Program-made: the position numbers and the translations under genes
Notes under the pieces: model-generated
Seen by the model: only the letters and a program-made list of their open reading frames with translations
Database searches by the model: none
What the model was told of the DNA's origin: nothing
Shown: in pieces, positions 39,801 to 48,884 of the stretch
How positions within the stretch are numbered: the stretch's first letter is position 1
Layout: each line of letters opens with the position of its first letter
Origin: CAZCVI01 sp964502145
Lineage (GTDB): Bacteria > Acidobacteriota > Aminicenantia > UBA2199
Direction: 5' to 3'
Length of the DNA: 50,736 nucleotides
Assembly: GCA_964502145.1 (NCBI GenBank)
Contig: CAZCVI010000050.1
Location: 1 to 50,736, forward strand

Positions 39801-41535
39801 ATTTTCCCTTTTTATCCTGGTATATAGAGCGGACAAAATTGCTGCTGAGACTGTTGGGGTTGGTTGGGTGATAGGTATAGCGGTAGAATTTTCCGGTTTT
39901 GGGGTCCAGGCGGTTAAGGCCGCCACCAATTGTTCCAGCCCAGATGTAACCGTCGCGGTCTACCAGTATAGAAGTCACATTATCACTACCAATGCTTTGG
40001 GGGTCTTTTTGATCATGGCAAAAATGAGAAAATATCGCTGTCTTGCTATCGAAACGATCCAAACCACTACCCATTGTCGCGAGCCATATTATTCCCTGTG
40101 GGTCGATATCTATCGCCCATATCTGCGTATTTCCCGGGCTATTGGGATTTCCCCTTTGATGGGCATAGGCATAAAATTTCCTGCTTTTGCGGTCGAGTCG
40201 GTTCAAGCCCGTGGCATAAGTAACCACCCAGAGGTCCCCGTTCCGGTCTTCTTTGATATCCATGATTTCGTCCCCACTGATACTATAGGGGTTTTTGGGA
40301 TCGTGGCGGTAGTGTGTAAAGGTGAGGTTATTTTTATCGAAGCGATTTAAACCACCCCCATTGGTGCCTATCCAAAGGAAACCGGCGGAATCCTCATAAA
40401 AGCAAAAGACCCGATTGCTGGAGAGGCTATTTTTATCATTGAAGCGGTGCCGATAGAGCTTGAATTTGAAACGGTTGGGGTTCCAGATATTCACCCCGTT
40501 AAAGGCCGTTCCCACCCATATGATTCCTTCGGGGTCCTGATAGATGGAGATAGTACTTGGACTACCCAAACTACCGGGGTCGCTTTCATCGGGTACGAGG
40601 TTAAAAAAAGTCTGCTTGGATTTATCAAATAGATTCACCCCCCAACCATCCGCGCATAGCCACAGAAGACCTTGTCGATCCTGGGCAATAGCATTGATAA
40701 TATTGCTACCAATGCTATTTTTCCCGGGCGTTATCATAAAGTTTTGGAATAGGCCGGTCTTTTTATTGAATCGATACAACCCGTTCCCCTCGCTACCGAG
40801 CCAGAACTCGCCATCAGTATCTTGGAAGATGCTAAGAATAACGGCATCGTTGTTTTTAGTCGGGAGTTGGTAACGAATAAAAACCTGCTGGCTTTTATCC
40901 CATTTATTCAATGAATTTTTATCCCCACCGATCCAGAGCTCACCATCGCTGTCCAAAAAAATAGAGTAAATGTGGTTCGTTCCAATGCTGCTGGGATCGG
41001 CTGGATTGAAAAAGTATTTGGTAAAGGTGCGGGTTTTTTTATCCAAACGGTTCAAACCGTTGTCAAAAGTACCCACCCAGAGATGGCCATCCCTATCCTC
41101 GGCAAGAGCCCGAATGCTATTACTACTGAGGCTGGTGGGATCACTGGGACGATGAAGGAAATGGCTAAAACGTTCAGTATCCCGGTCGTACAGGTTCAAA
41201 CCACCTTGGCGGGTGCCTACCCATAACCACCCGTCACGGTCTTCATAGAGAACGGTGATACGACCGCCACTGATAGCACCAGGTTCATTACGATTGCTGC
41301 GAAAGACTTTAAACCGCTGCCCATCATAACGATTCAATCCGTCGGGTGTGCCAAACCACATGAATCCCCGGCGATCTTTTATTGTACAATTGACTGTACT
41401 GTGGCTCAGTCCGTCTTCAGAGGTAAGATGATCAAAGCGGATATCTTCCACCTGCCCAGAAATTCCTACGGTCAGTACAACCATTACCAGTAGCGACAAA
41501 GCTAGTTTTTCCAAAATATTTATCTTTAGTTTCAT
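36820..41535 (-). CDS. Beta-propeller hybrid histidine kinase, paralogue A
   Basis: A 1571-residue hybrid two-component protein from the chosen ATG at 41535. Order: signal peptide (to GISGQVE), two Reg_prop propellers (~35-690), Y_Y_Y domain (~720-800), one membrane helix (~810-830), coiled linker and GAF-like domain (~860-1030), HisKA (SHEIRTPMNGVIG, His near 1052), HATPase (NAAKFTEHGE, DTGIGI, GTGLGLAIS), receiver 1 (ALIVDDNRSN, ILDILMPG) and receiver 2 (ILLVEDNPVN, ILMDIQMPVMDG). No DNA-binding domain, so signals must pass on by phosphotransfer. A longer reading frame to 41580 is possible, but 41535 aligns exactly with the start of the next kinase and gives the same length. Confidence 0.93.
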   Translation of the reverse strand: MKLKINILEKLALSLLVMVVLTVGISGQVEDIRFDHLTSEDGLSHSTVNCTIKDRRGFMWFGTPDGLNRYDGQRFKVFRSNRNEPGAISGGRITVLYEDRDGWLWVGTRQGGLNLYDRDTERFSHFLHRPSDPTSLSSNSIRALAEDRDGHLWVGTFDNGLNRLDKKTRTFTKYFFNPADPSSIGTNHIYSIFLDSDGELWIGGDKNSLNKWDKSQQVFIRYQLPTKNNDAVILSIFQDTDGEFWLGSEGNGLYRFNKKTGLFQNFMITPGKNSIGSNIINAIAQDRQGLLWLCADGWGVNLFDKSKQTFFNLVPDESDPGSLGSPSTISIYQDPEGIIWVGTAFNGVNIWNPNRFKFKLYRHRFNDKNSLSSNRVFCFYEDSAGFLWIGTNGGGLNRFDKNNLTFTHYRHDPKNPYSISGDEIMDIKEDRNGDLWVVTYATGLNRLDRKSRKFYAYAHQRGNPNSPGNTQIWAIDIDPQGIIWLATMGSGLDRFDSKTAIFSHFCHDQKDPQSIGSDNVTSILVDRDGYIWAGTIGGGLNRLDPKTGKFYRYTYHPTNPNSLSSNFVRSIYQDKKGKLWVGTDEAGLNCLDQETGTITRYNENSGIPSLYIHAILEDDQGDIWFSSNFGLSRLTPSTNRFFHFDYSDGLQSNIFFINAALKGRDGTLYFGGTEGFNSFIPTQIKSTPNRAPVVFTGFRLFDQPVPIGAGPDRRVILTKSITESPSITLSYKDRIFALEFAALNFTNPTKNQYSYILEGLDENWHMVGNQPFVMYSTLPPGDYVLRVIATNSDGIRNPHEAKLNITITPPFWSTWWFRFFVFFVFLGTAHIIYRQRTRATERYRKELEKTVQERTRELSAKKEELEKIDSIVNAINRELDLVRLLEAILKETRLIEGVENASALVYDKSLNLYRFKATYGVDIKTLSHVRMTFAQAEASFIENSRQVSPDIYIVENIENRPSGEHFLNMPIPKSMLILRVYIAERVEGYLSFVNMSRENAFEQLDIQLLERLKTHIVSAFIKINLVQELEREREVAESANQAKSMFLARMSHEIRTPMNGVIGFADILMDTPLTPDQAEYVHTISRSGEALMTLLNDILDFSKIEAGQLSLEHIDFDPEMTVFDICQIILPRMGHKPIELLYHIGDFVPAFVKGDPGRFRQVLLNLAGNAAKFTEHGEIEIFLDLEKEEENRLKLHATVRDTGIGIPPDKLESVFDLFQQADGSTTRKYGGTGLGLAISRQIAALMNGAVWVESIPNSGTIFHFTAWMAKSTEKKSNRLDLHVLQGKRALIVDDNRSNLEILTHVLKREGMRVTALDNSSLVLPVLEAAIAQADPYAIAILDILMPGFSGCEIAKSIRKHHTQLAYIPLLAFSSAMEKRARHYQESGFDGFLPKPIQRQAFLKMVCRLLDHNKTQQKQEENNMDTFVTRHVLLEEAKHSLHILLVEDNPVNQKLAYFLLTKAGYQVQLAANGKEAVELFTASPTAFDLILMDIQMPVMDGLAATIEIRRIETQLALHAEHPVPIIAMTAEAMKGDKDKCIAVGMNDYISKPIKREKVYEIVKKWALEGDKI

Positions 41536-41667
41536 GGGTATTTGTCTTATAATGATACCTATATCATAATAAATATTCAAGTCTTATTGATTAATTTGTT
41601 GAATTATCTGAAAAATAATGAGGAGGGCCAGCTCTCATTCGCGCCCCAAATTCGGTTTTATACTATT

Positions 41668-44600
41668 TTAAACTTTCATGGCCCACTTTTTGACAATTTC
41701 GTAGATTTTTTCGCGTTTAATGGGTTTGGAGATATAATCGCTCATACCTGCGGCAAGACACCGGTCTTTATCACCTTTCATGGCATCGGCAGTCATGGCA
41801 ATGATCGGTACGCTCTGTAGGGATGGGACAGATTGCTGGGCCTCGATTTGGCGAATTTCCATGGTAGCGGCAATACCATCCATCACAGGCATCTGGATAT
41901 CCATCAGGATCAGATCAAAAGTGTGGGGCGAGGCGACAAAAAGTTCCACTGCTTCCTTGCCGTTCCCGCACACGACTACACGATAACCGGCTTTGAGTAA
42001 CAGAAAATGAGCCAACTTTTGATTCACGGGATTATCCTCTACGAGCAGAATATGGATGGCGTGTTTGGCTTCTTCCAATAGCACATGTTGGGTGACAAAT
42101 TGGTCCGGGTTCGTTTCACCGGGATTTTTTGGGGTTTGGTTCCGGTCCAAAAGGCGGCAGACCATTTTTAAGAAGGCCTGCCTCTGAATAGGTTTGGGCA
42201 GGAAGCCATCAAAACCACATTGCTGGTAATATTGGGCCCGTTTTTCCATGGAAGAGGAAAACGCCAGCAAAGGAATAGAAGCCAAGGGGGAGTTGTGTTT
42301 GCGAATCCTTTTGGCGAGTTCAAAACCGGATAAACCGGGCATGAGGATATCAAGGATGGCAATGGCATAGGGATCGCTTTTGTTTATAGCCTTTTCCAGT
42401 TCGGGTAAGGCATTCTTGTTGTTCTCCAGGGGGGTGACGCGCAAGCCCTCGCGGATCAATACATGGGTCAAGATTTCCAGGTTGTTGCGGTTATCATCTA
42501 CGACCAGCACGCGTTTTCCTTGCAACAGATGGAGGTCCAGGGGGTGGGTGTCCTTTTGCTCCGATTTTTCCATCCAGGCGGTGAAATGAAAAATAGTGCC
42601 GGTTCCAGGTACGCTATGGGCCCAGACAGCACCACCCATGAGCGCGGCGATTTGGCGGCTGATAGCCAGACCGAGACCAGTCCCACCGTACTTGCGGGTA
42701 GTGGAACCATCGGCTTGCTGAAACACATCGAATACAAAATCCAACTTCTCGGGAGCAATACCTATGCCGGTATCGCGTACTGTGACATGGAGTTTGACAA
42801 GGTGTTCTTCCTCTTTTTCCAGGTCCAGGAAGATTTCCACTTCACCATGCTCGGTAAATTTAGCGGCATTGCCTGCCAGATTCAACAACACCTGCCGGAA
42901 TCGACCGGGATCCCCTTTTACAAAAGCAGGGACAAAATCACCGATGCGATACAACAATTCGACGTGTTTGTGACGCATGCGGGGCAGAATAATCTGACAG
43001 ATATCAAATACTGTCATCTCGGGATCGAAGTCAATGTTTTCCAATGATAATTGACCAGCCTCGATCTTGGAAAAATCCAGGATATCGTTGAGCAGGGTCA
43101 ACAATGATTCACCACTACGACTGATGGTATTTACATATTCGGCTTGTTCGGGTGTCAGGTGAGTATCCATCAAAATTTCGGCGAATCCGATGACGCCGTT
43201 CATGGGGGTGCGGATTTCATGGCTCATGCGCGCCAGGAACATGCTTTTGGCCTGGTTAGCACTCTCTGCTGCAGCTCGTTCCAGTTCGAGGTCTTGTAAT
43301 AATTTAATCTTAATAAAGGCACTCAGTAGATGGGATTTCAAACGTTCCAGAAATAGAATATCCTGCGCCCCAAAAGCATTTTCACGGCGATAATTGACAA
43401 ATAACAGGTAACCCTCAACTTGATCCGCCATGCAGACACGAAGCACGAGGGCGGATTGGGGAATACCCAGATGAATAAATTTCTCTTCGCAGGGATGGTT
43501 TTTGAGGTTTTTGGCGAGAAAAATATCCGGGTAAACCTGCTCTGCGTTTTGAATGTAGCGGGCTTCAGCTTCAGCCTTGGTCAGGCGAATGGGGGCCAAC
43601 ATCTTTATATCACCACCATAAGTGGCTTTAAAGCAATATAAATCCAATTTTTTATCATACACCAGTGCCGTGGCGATTTCTACACCCTCGATCAAGCGGG
43701 TCTCCCTGAGTATGGCATCCAATAAGCGAACGAGGTCCAATTCGCGGTTAATCGCATTGACGATACCATTGATTTTTTCCGATTCCTCCTGTTTCTGGAG
43801 CAGTTCGTGGGTGCGTTGTTTGACCGTGAGTTCCAGGTCCTTGCGATAGCGTGCCTCAGTGCGACTGTGGAGGCGGAAAAGCCAGTAACCAATGGCCAAT
43901 AAAGCGAAAATAACCAGGAACCTGAACCACCATGTACCCCAATAAGGGGGTGTGATCGTAATTTGTAAAGTAGCGGCCCGTGGATTCCAGACGCCGTTAC
44001 TGTCAGCACCTTTTACTTTTAATACATAATGGCCGGGGGGCAGGGTGGAATACAAAACAAAAGGTTGGTTCGCCACGGGCTGCCAACCCTTATCAAATCC
44101 TTCCAGAATATAGGAGTAATATTTTTTCCTGGAGTTGTTATAATTCAGGGCGGCAAATTCGAGCGCGAAAACACGGTCTTTATAAGAGAGTTGAATCGCG
44201 GTAGTCTCGGTGATGGATTTTTTCAGGAGCACCCGGCCATCGGGGCTAGCGCCGATAGGAACGGGTTGATCTTGAAGACGAAAACCGGTAAACACGACTG
44301 GGGCGAGATTAGTAGTCTCCATGATTGCGGGGGGTAAAATACTATTAAACCCATTGGTGCCACCAAAATAAAGGGTGCCATCCCGGCCTTTAAGTGCGGC
44401 ATTGATAAAAAAGATGTTGCCTTGCAGGCCGTCGCTGGCGTCGAAATGTTGAAAAGTGGCGGTGGCCGGGGTAAAACGTTTTAAACCGAAATTAGTGCTG
44501 AGCCAGATGTTCCCGTTATTATCTTCCAGAATGGCATGGATATACCCGTTTGGAAGCCCCTCTTTTTGGCCATAACGGGTGACAGTCCCGGTTTGTGGAT

Positions 44601-46383
44601 CGAGGCAATTCAAACTGGACTCATCCGTGCCCACCCACAATTTCCCTTTTTTATCCAGGCACATCGAGCGGATGTAATCGCTGCTGAGGGTGTTGGGACT
44701 GGACCGGTGGTAACGGTATTGGTGGATTTGCCCTGTTTTAGGGTCCAGGCGATTGAGGCCACCACCCATGGTTCCGGCCCAGATATTTTCCTGACGGTCC
44801 ACCAGCACGGTGATGATATTATTGGAACTAATGCCCAGGGGCGCGTGTGGGTTCTGACGATAATGGGTGAATATCCCGGTTCGATAATCCAGACAATCCA
44901 AACCACCGCCCATTGTACCCAACCACAAGCGGCCCTGGCTGTCTATTTCAATGGCCTGCACCCGGGTATTCCCGGGACTATTGGGATTATCTGGTTGATG
45001 GACATAGTGATAAAACGTTTCACTCTTCTGGTCCATCCGGTTCAAACCATTGGCAAAAGTGGCGACCCAGAGATTGCCCTGGTGATCTGCCAGGATATCT
45101 ATGATTTCGTCGCCGCTGATACTGGTGGGATCCGTGGTATTATTGCGATAATGGGTATAGGTGTGGTTTTTCTTATCGTAGCGATTTAAACCACCGCCGT
45201 TGGTGCCAATCCACAGGTAACCGGCAAAATCCTCACAAAAAGCAGAGACCAGATTGCTGGAGAGGCTGGTATTATCGTTTAAGCGATGGCGGACCAATTT
45301 AAATTTGAGACCTTTGGGGTTCCAGATATTGACGCCACCATATGCTGTGCCGATCCAGACAATGCCTTCCGGGGTTTCATAGAGGCTGAGTACAATCGCG
45401 CTACTTAGACTACCAGGGTCGCTTTCATCGGGTATCAGGGCAGAAAAAGTCTGGTTGGATTTATCATAAATATTCACGCCATTACCGCCAGTGCCAAGCC
45501 ATAATTTTCCCTGTTGGTCCTGTAGGATACAGGTGATAATATTGCAGCCGATGCTATTGATTCCGTCCTTATGCAGGTAGTTTTGGAATTGCCCGGTTTT
45601 TTTATCGAACCGGTACAATCCGTTCCCCATGCTTCCCAGCCAGAAATCCCCGTCCCTGTCCTGGTAAATAGCCGCAATAGCAATATCCTTTTCCGGGGCC
45701 GGGAATGAATAATGAATGAAGCGGTTAGTGGCTTTATCAAATTTATTGAAGACATTTTTATCCCCTCCCACCCAGAGATCGCCGTCCCTGTCGCGGAAGA
45801 GAGAACGAATCCGATTCCCCCCGAGACTACCGGGTTCGGCTGGATTGGCCCGGTATAGAGTAAAGGTGCGGGTGTTTGGATTGAACCTTTTTAACCCGCT
45901 GTCAAACGTGCCTATCCAGATATCGCCTTCGCGACTCTCGCACAGAGCAGTCACGTTATTTTCGCCCTGGTTCTTGGGATTGTCCGATTCATCTTGGGGA
46001 GTGCCAAAATGGATAAAACTTTCTGTATCCCGGTCATAGAGGTCCAGTCCACCCTGGCGGGTGCCTAACCAGAGGCGTCCTTTCCCGTCTTCCAGCAGAG
46101 CGGTCACCCGGCTGCCACCGATAGTGCTTTTGTCCTCGCGATTGGGTGGGTAGATTTTTATGCGGTGCCCGTCATAACGATCTAGTCCAACCGAGGTGCC
46201 AAACCACATGAAACCCCGGTGATCTTTTAATATACAGTTAATAGTACTATGGCTCAAGCCGTCTTCAGGCGTGAGATGATTGAAGCGGATATTTTCCACC
46301 TGTCCAAAAGCTCCAGTGGTCAACACGAGGATGCCCAGTATTGACGCCATGTTTTTTTTAAAAAAGGTTGTTTTCAGTACCAT
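41668..46383 (-). CDS. Beta-propeller hybrid histidine kinase, paralogue B
   Basis: A 1571-residue tandem paralogue of the previous gene with the same domains: signal peptide (ILVLTTGAFGQVE), propellers, Y_Y_Y, membrane helix, GAF-like region, HisKA (His near 1055), HATPase, receivers 1 and 2. The kinase-receiver half is nearly identical in long stretches; the propeller half differs more, so the two may sense different ligands. The start at 46383 has AAAGGA 8 nt before it. The open frame continues to 46584, but that extension runs into a palindromic repeat and encodes no believable N-terminus. A 132-bp gap separates the two genes; they may be cotranscribed. Confidence 0.93.
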   Translation of the reverse strand: MVLKTTFFKKNMASILGILVLTTGAFGQVENIRFNHLTPEDGLSHSTINCILKDHRGFMWFGTSVGLDRYDGHRIKIYPPNREDKSTIGGSRVTALLEDGKGRLWLGTRQGGLDLYDRDTESFIHFGTPQDESDNPKNQGENNVTALCESREGDIWIGTFDSGLKRFNPNTRTFTLYRANPAEPGSLGGNRIRSLFRDRDGDLWVGGDKNVFNKFDKATNRFIHYSFPAPEKDIAIAAIYQDRDGDFWLGSMGNGLYRFDKKTGQFQNYLHKDGINSIGCNIITCILQDQQGKLWLGTGGNGVNIYDKSNQTFSALIPDESDPGSLSSAIVLSLYETPEGIVWIGTAYGGVNIWNPKGLKFKLVRHRLNDNTSLSSNLVSAFCEDFAGYLWIGTNGGGLNRYDKKNHTYTHYRNNTTDPTSISGDEIIDILADHQGNLWVATFANGLNRMDQKSETFYHYVHQPDNPNSPGNTRVQAIEIDSQGRLWLGTMGGGLDCLDYRTGIFTHYRQNPHAPLGISSNNIITVLVDRQENIWAGTMGGGLNRLDPKTGQIHQYRYHRSSPNTLSSDYIRSMCLDKKGKLWVGTDESSLNCLDPQTGTVTRYGQKEGLPNGYIHAILEDNNGNIWLSTNFGLKRFTPATATFQHFDASDGLQGNIFFINAALKGRDGTLYFGGTNGFNSILPPAIMETTNLAPVVFTGFRLQDQPVPIGASPDGRVLLKKSITETTAIQLSYKDRVFALEFAALNYNNSRKKYYSYILEGFDKGWQPVANQPFVLYSTLPPGHYVLKVKGADSNGVWNPRAATLQITITPPYWGTWWFRFLVIFALLAIGYWLFRLHSRTEARYRKDLELTVKQRTHELLQKQEESEKINGIVNAINRELDLVRLLDAILRETRLIEGVEIATALVYDKKLDLYCFKATYGGDIKMLAPIRLTKAEAEARYIQNAEQVYPDIFLAKNLKNHPCEEKFIHLGIPQSALVLRVCMADQVEGYLLFVNYRRENAFGAQDILFLERLKSHLLSAFIKIKLLQDLELERAAAESANQAKSMFLARMSHEIRTPMNGVIGFAEILMDTHLTPEQAEYVNTISRSGESLLTLLNDILDFSKIEAGQLSLENIDFDPEMTVFDICQIILPRMRHKHVELLYRIGDFVPAFVKGDPGRFRQVLLNLAGNAAKFTEHGEVEIFLDLEKEEEHLVKLHVTVRDTGIGIAPEKLDFVFDVFQQADGSTTRKYGGTGLGLAISRQIAALMGGAVWAHSVPGTGTIFHFTAWMEKSEQKDTHPLDLHLLQGKRVLVVDDNRNNLEILTHVLIREGLRVTPLENNKNALPELEKAINKSDPYAIAILDILMPGLSGFELAKRIRKHNSPLASIPLLAFSSSMEKRAQYYQQCGFDGFLPKPIQRQAFLKMVCRLLDRNQTPKNPGETNPDQFVTQHVLLEEAKHAIHILLVEDNPVNQKLAHFLLLKAGYRVVVCGNGKEAVELFVASPHTFDLILMDIQMPVMDGIAATMEIRQIEAQQSVPSLQSVPIIAMTADAMKGDKDRCLAAGMSDYISKPIKREKIYEIVKKWAMKV

Positions 46384-46499
46384 GACTTTTTCCTTTCTCA
46401 TCATACTAATAATAAAAACTATATACAAGTCTTGGTTACTATTTTTTTGTTTATTTGGGATTGGCAGAAATAATATTTTGCTTGCCATGTGAATGAGAT

Positions 46500-46626
46500 G
46501 AGAGGTATGGGAGGTATGGGAGCAATGGGAGAATTTGGATATTCCTATAACTCTCATAATTCCCATTCTTCGCATAACTCCCACATGCTTTTACGATACT
46601 TTCAGAGAACTGGGGGTGGATTTAGG
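46500..46626 (+). mobile_element. MITE-like hairpin element, left end lost
   Basis: Right end AACTGGGGGTGGATTTAGG (46608-46626) matches the ends at 16486 and 32795. The subterminal TTACGATACTTTCAGAGAACTG matches, inverted, the left subterminal part of the element at 16329. The core has GAGGTATGG-type units in 9-nt register (46502-46535) facing complementary ATTCCCAT-type units (46542-46585). A left end is not recognisable. It lies between the divergent kinase B and metallopeptidase genes and so may displace or carry promoter sequence. Confidence 0.7.
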
Positions 46627-46720
46627 ATCAGCCTCCCTCTTGAAAGGAACAACCATTTGTGGTAACCTTTGGCTATGATAGGTGATACTATAAAAATACG
46701 TTCAAACATGGAGAATTATT

Positions 46721-48766
46721 ATGCGAAAAATGATTGTTTTATTCATGGTACTGGTCTGGGCACCATTGGCTATGCCGTGTCTGGGCAGCGAAACGGCCAG
46801 CACGGGCCAACCAGAGTCTGAAATGATATCCAAAATCATCGCCACACTCACGGAAAAACACGGCATCACAATGGCTGACCGCATCCAAAGAGGCGTTAAA
46901 CAAGTGGCAACTCTCTGGCAAAAAGAGGACGGTTCGGAAAAAGAGTTTGCAGAGTTCTGCTTGAAAAACTTTATCGCCACGGAAAAAGAACGGGAAATAG
47001 TCTTCCATAAAATTTCTAAAAACATTGAAAGCATTCTGGGCAACTTCCATCAGATCTCTTTGGACCTGAAATGGAACCTAGATATTGACACGGGGGAAGT
47101 ACACGAGGTCGATAATATCTTCGGTGGTTATGATGTTTACTCCCATCTGAGCGATGATTTCTACAACAATAAAATCGCTTTTATCACCGCTCTGAACTTT
47201 CCCTTCTATTCGTTGGATGAAAAGAACAAGCTGGGCCAGCAATGGTCCCGCTTGGAATGGGCTTATGCCCGTTTGGGGAACCGTTACACCTCCCGCGTTC
47301 CAGCGCTTATATCGCAAAAGATATCCGATATCAGCTCGACCTCGGATATGTATATCTCGGACTATAATATTTTCGCGGGAAACCTGTTGAATGATAAAAA
47401 TGAAAAACTGTTCTCCGCAGACAAACGACTGCTCATCCACTGGAACCTCAGGGACGAATTAAAAGCCAATTACACCTCGCCCCGCGGCCTGGAAAAACAA
47501 AAAATGCTCTACGAGGTGATGAAACGAATCATCCACCAAGAAATCCCCCAGGCAGCGATCAATAGCAATAAAGTGGATTGGAACCCACTGCAAAACAAGG
47601 TTTATCAAGATGGCAAAGAAATCCCTTTAACGCGGGAAACGGATACTCGTTACCAGATGTTACTGGATAATTTCCACGCTCTGAGGGCTATGGACGCTTT
47701 CTACCCAGAAGCGATGAATACCTATATCAAACGGAAATTCGACGGTGAAATGGAAATCCCACAAGCGGAAGTAGAAGCACTGTTTATTAAATTGGCTACT
47801 GCCCCACAAGTAAAAAAAGTAGCCCAATTGATCGCCAAACGGTTGCATCGCAAGTTATTGCCTTTTGATGTCTGGTACGATGGCTTTAAAGCCCGCAGTG
47901 GACTGTCTGAAGATATGTTGGATAAAATGGTCAAAGAAAAATACCCCGATGCCAAGGCTTTGGAAAAAGACTTGTTTTCCATTTTAAAGAAGCTCGGTTT
48001 CTCCGAACAAAAAGCCACCTCATTGGCTGCTCTAACCGGAGTGGATGATGCGCGTGGTTCGGGTCATGCTTCTGGTCCAGAAATGCGCGGCCAGAAAGCC
48101 CGGCTCAGAACACGGGTGCCGGATACAGGCATGAACTACAAGGGGTATAATATCGCCCTTCATGAATTCGGTCATAATGTCGAACAATTAACCTCTATGA
48201 ATGATGTTGACTATTTTATGATGCAGGGTGTTCCCAATACTGCTTTTACCGAGGCATTGGCTTATATCTTCCAAGCCAAGGACCTCGATATGCTGGGGAT
48301 TGCAGAGAGCAACCCGGATAAAAATGACTTGTTAGCCCTGGATACGTTCTGGTCTGTTTATGAAAGTGTGGGGGTCAGCCTGTTAGACATGAATATCTGG
48401 AAATGGATGTACGCTCACCCGGACGCTACTGTAGTCCAGTTAAAAGAAGCGGTAGTCACTCTAGCCAAAGATATCTGGAACAAATACTATGCGCCCGTGT
48501 TTGGTGTGAAAGACGAACCGATTTTGTCCATCTATTCCCACATTATCAGCTATCCCCTCTATCTGTCTGCTTATTCTTATGGTTACCTGATTTATTTCCA
48601 GATGGAGCAATTTATGGCTAGCAAAGATTTGGCTTCTGAAACGTTGCGTATGTTCTCGGCAGGAATGCTGACGCCGCAACTGTGGATGAAAAACGCCGTG
48701 GGTAAAGAGATTGATATCGAACCCATCCTGACAGCGACCGACAACGCATTAAAGAAAATTAAATAA
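46721..48766 (+). CDS. Exported HExxH metallopeptidase (M3-like)
   Basis: A 681-residue zinc peptidase with a signal peptide (MIVLFMVLVWAPLAMPCLGS). The active site is HEFGHN at residues 481-486, and E511 in TAFTEALAYIF is the likely third zinc ligand, giving the gluzincin spacing of oligopeptidase (M3) families. The usual M3 HEFGHxxH has Glu in place of the last His. The N-terminal ~470 residues are helical, as in closed-channel oligopeptidases. It would cleave peptides in the periplasm or outside. A GGAG ribosome site precedes the ATG; the gene is followed by a strong double hairpin. Confidence 0.88.
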   Translation: MRKMIVLFMVLVWAPLAMPCLGSETASTGQPESEMISKIIATLTEKHGITMADRIQRGVKQVATLWQKEDGSEKEFAEFCLKNFIATEKEREIVFHKISKNIESILGNFHQISLDLKWNLDIDTGEVHEVDNIFGGYDVYSHLSDDFYNNKIAFITALNFPFYSLDEKNKLGQQWSRLEWAYARLGNRYTSRVPALISQKISDISSTSDMYISDYNIFAGNLLNDKNEKLFSADKRLLIHWNLRDELKANYTSPRGLEKQKMLYEVMKRIIHQEIPQAAINSNKVDWNPLQNKVYQDGKEIPLTRETDTRYQMLLDNFHALRAMDAFYPEAMNTYIKRKFDGEMEIPQAEVEALFIKLATAPQVKKVAQLIAKRLHRKLLPFDVWYDGFKARSGLSEDMLDKMVKEKYPDAKALEKDLFSILKKLGFSEQKATSLAALTGVDDARGSGHASGPEMRGQKARLRTRVPDTGMNYKGYNIALHEFGHNVEQLTSMNDVDYFMMQGVPNTAFTEALAYIFQAKDLDMLGIAESNPDKNDLLALDTFWSVYESVGVSLLDMNIWKWMYAHPDATVVQLKEAVVTLAKDIWNKYYAPVFGVKDEPILSIYSHIISYPLYLSAYSYGYLIYFQMEQFMASKDLASETLRMFSAGMLTPQLWMKNAVGKEIDIEPILTATDNALKKIK

Positions 48767-48775
48767 TACCAACTG

Positions 48776-48854
48776 CTTCCGGGGGGTCAGTGGGCTCTTT
48801 TGAAACCCCACGGCGTGGGGAACCACTGACGCACCCCCGGAGGTAAACTTTTTT
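48776..48854 (+). terminator. Double hairpin with T-run
   Basis: An outer stem pairs 48776-48785 with 48834-48843 (CCGGGGG/CCCCCGG) and continues with TCAGTGG (48787-48793) / CCACTGA (48823-48829). A nested hairpin CCCCAC (48806-48811) / GTGGGG (48815-48820) sits in the loop. TTTTTT follows at 48849-48854. It is probably the intrinsic terminator of the metallopeptidase gene, though its elaborate two-part fold could also be a palindromic repeat element. Confidence 0.65.
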
Positions 48855-48884
48855 GAATACGATAATTTAGATAAGGAGATAATA

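Noticed and set aside
46384..46584. N-terminal extension of kinase paralogue B
   Set aside because: Runs into a palindromic repeat, has no ribosome site, and would bury the signal peptide; the ATG at 46383 aligns with its paralogue.
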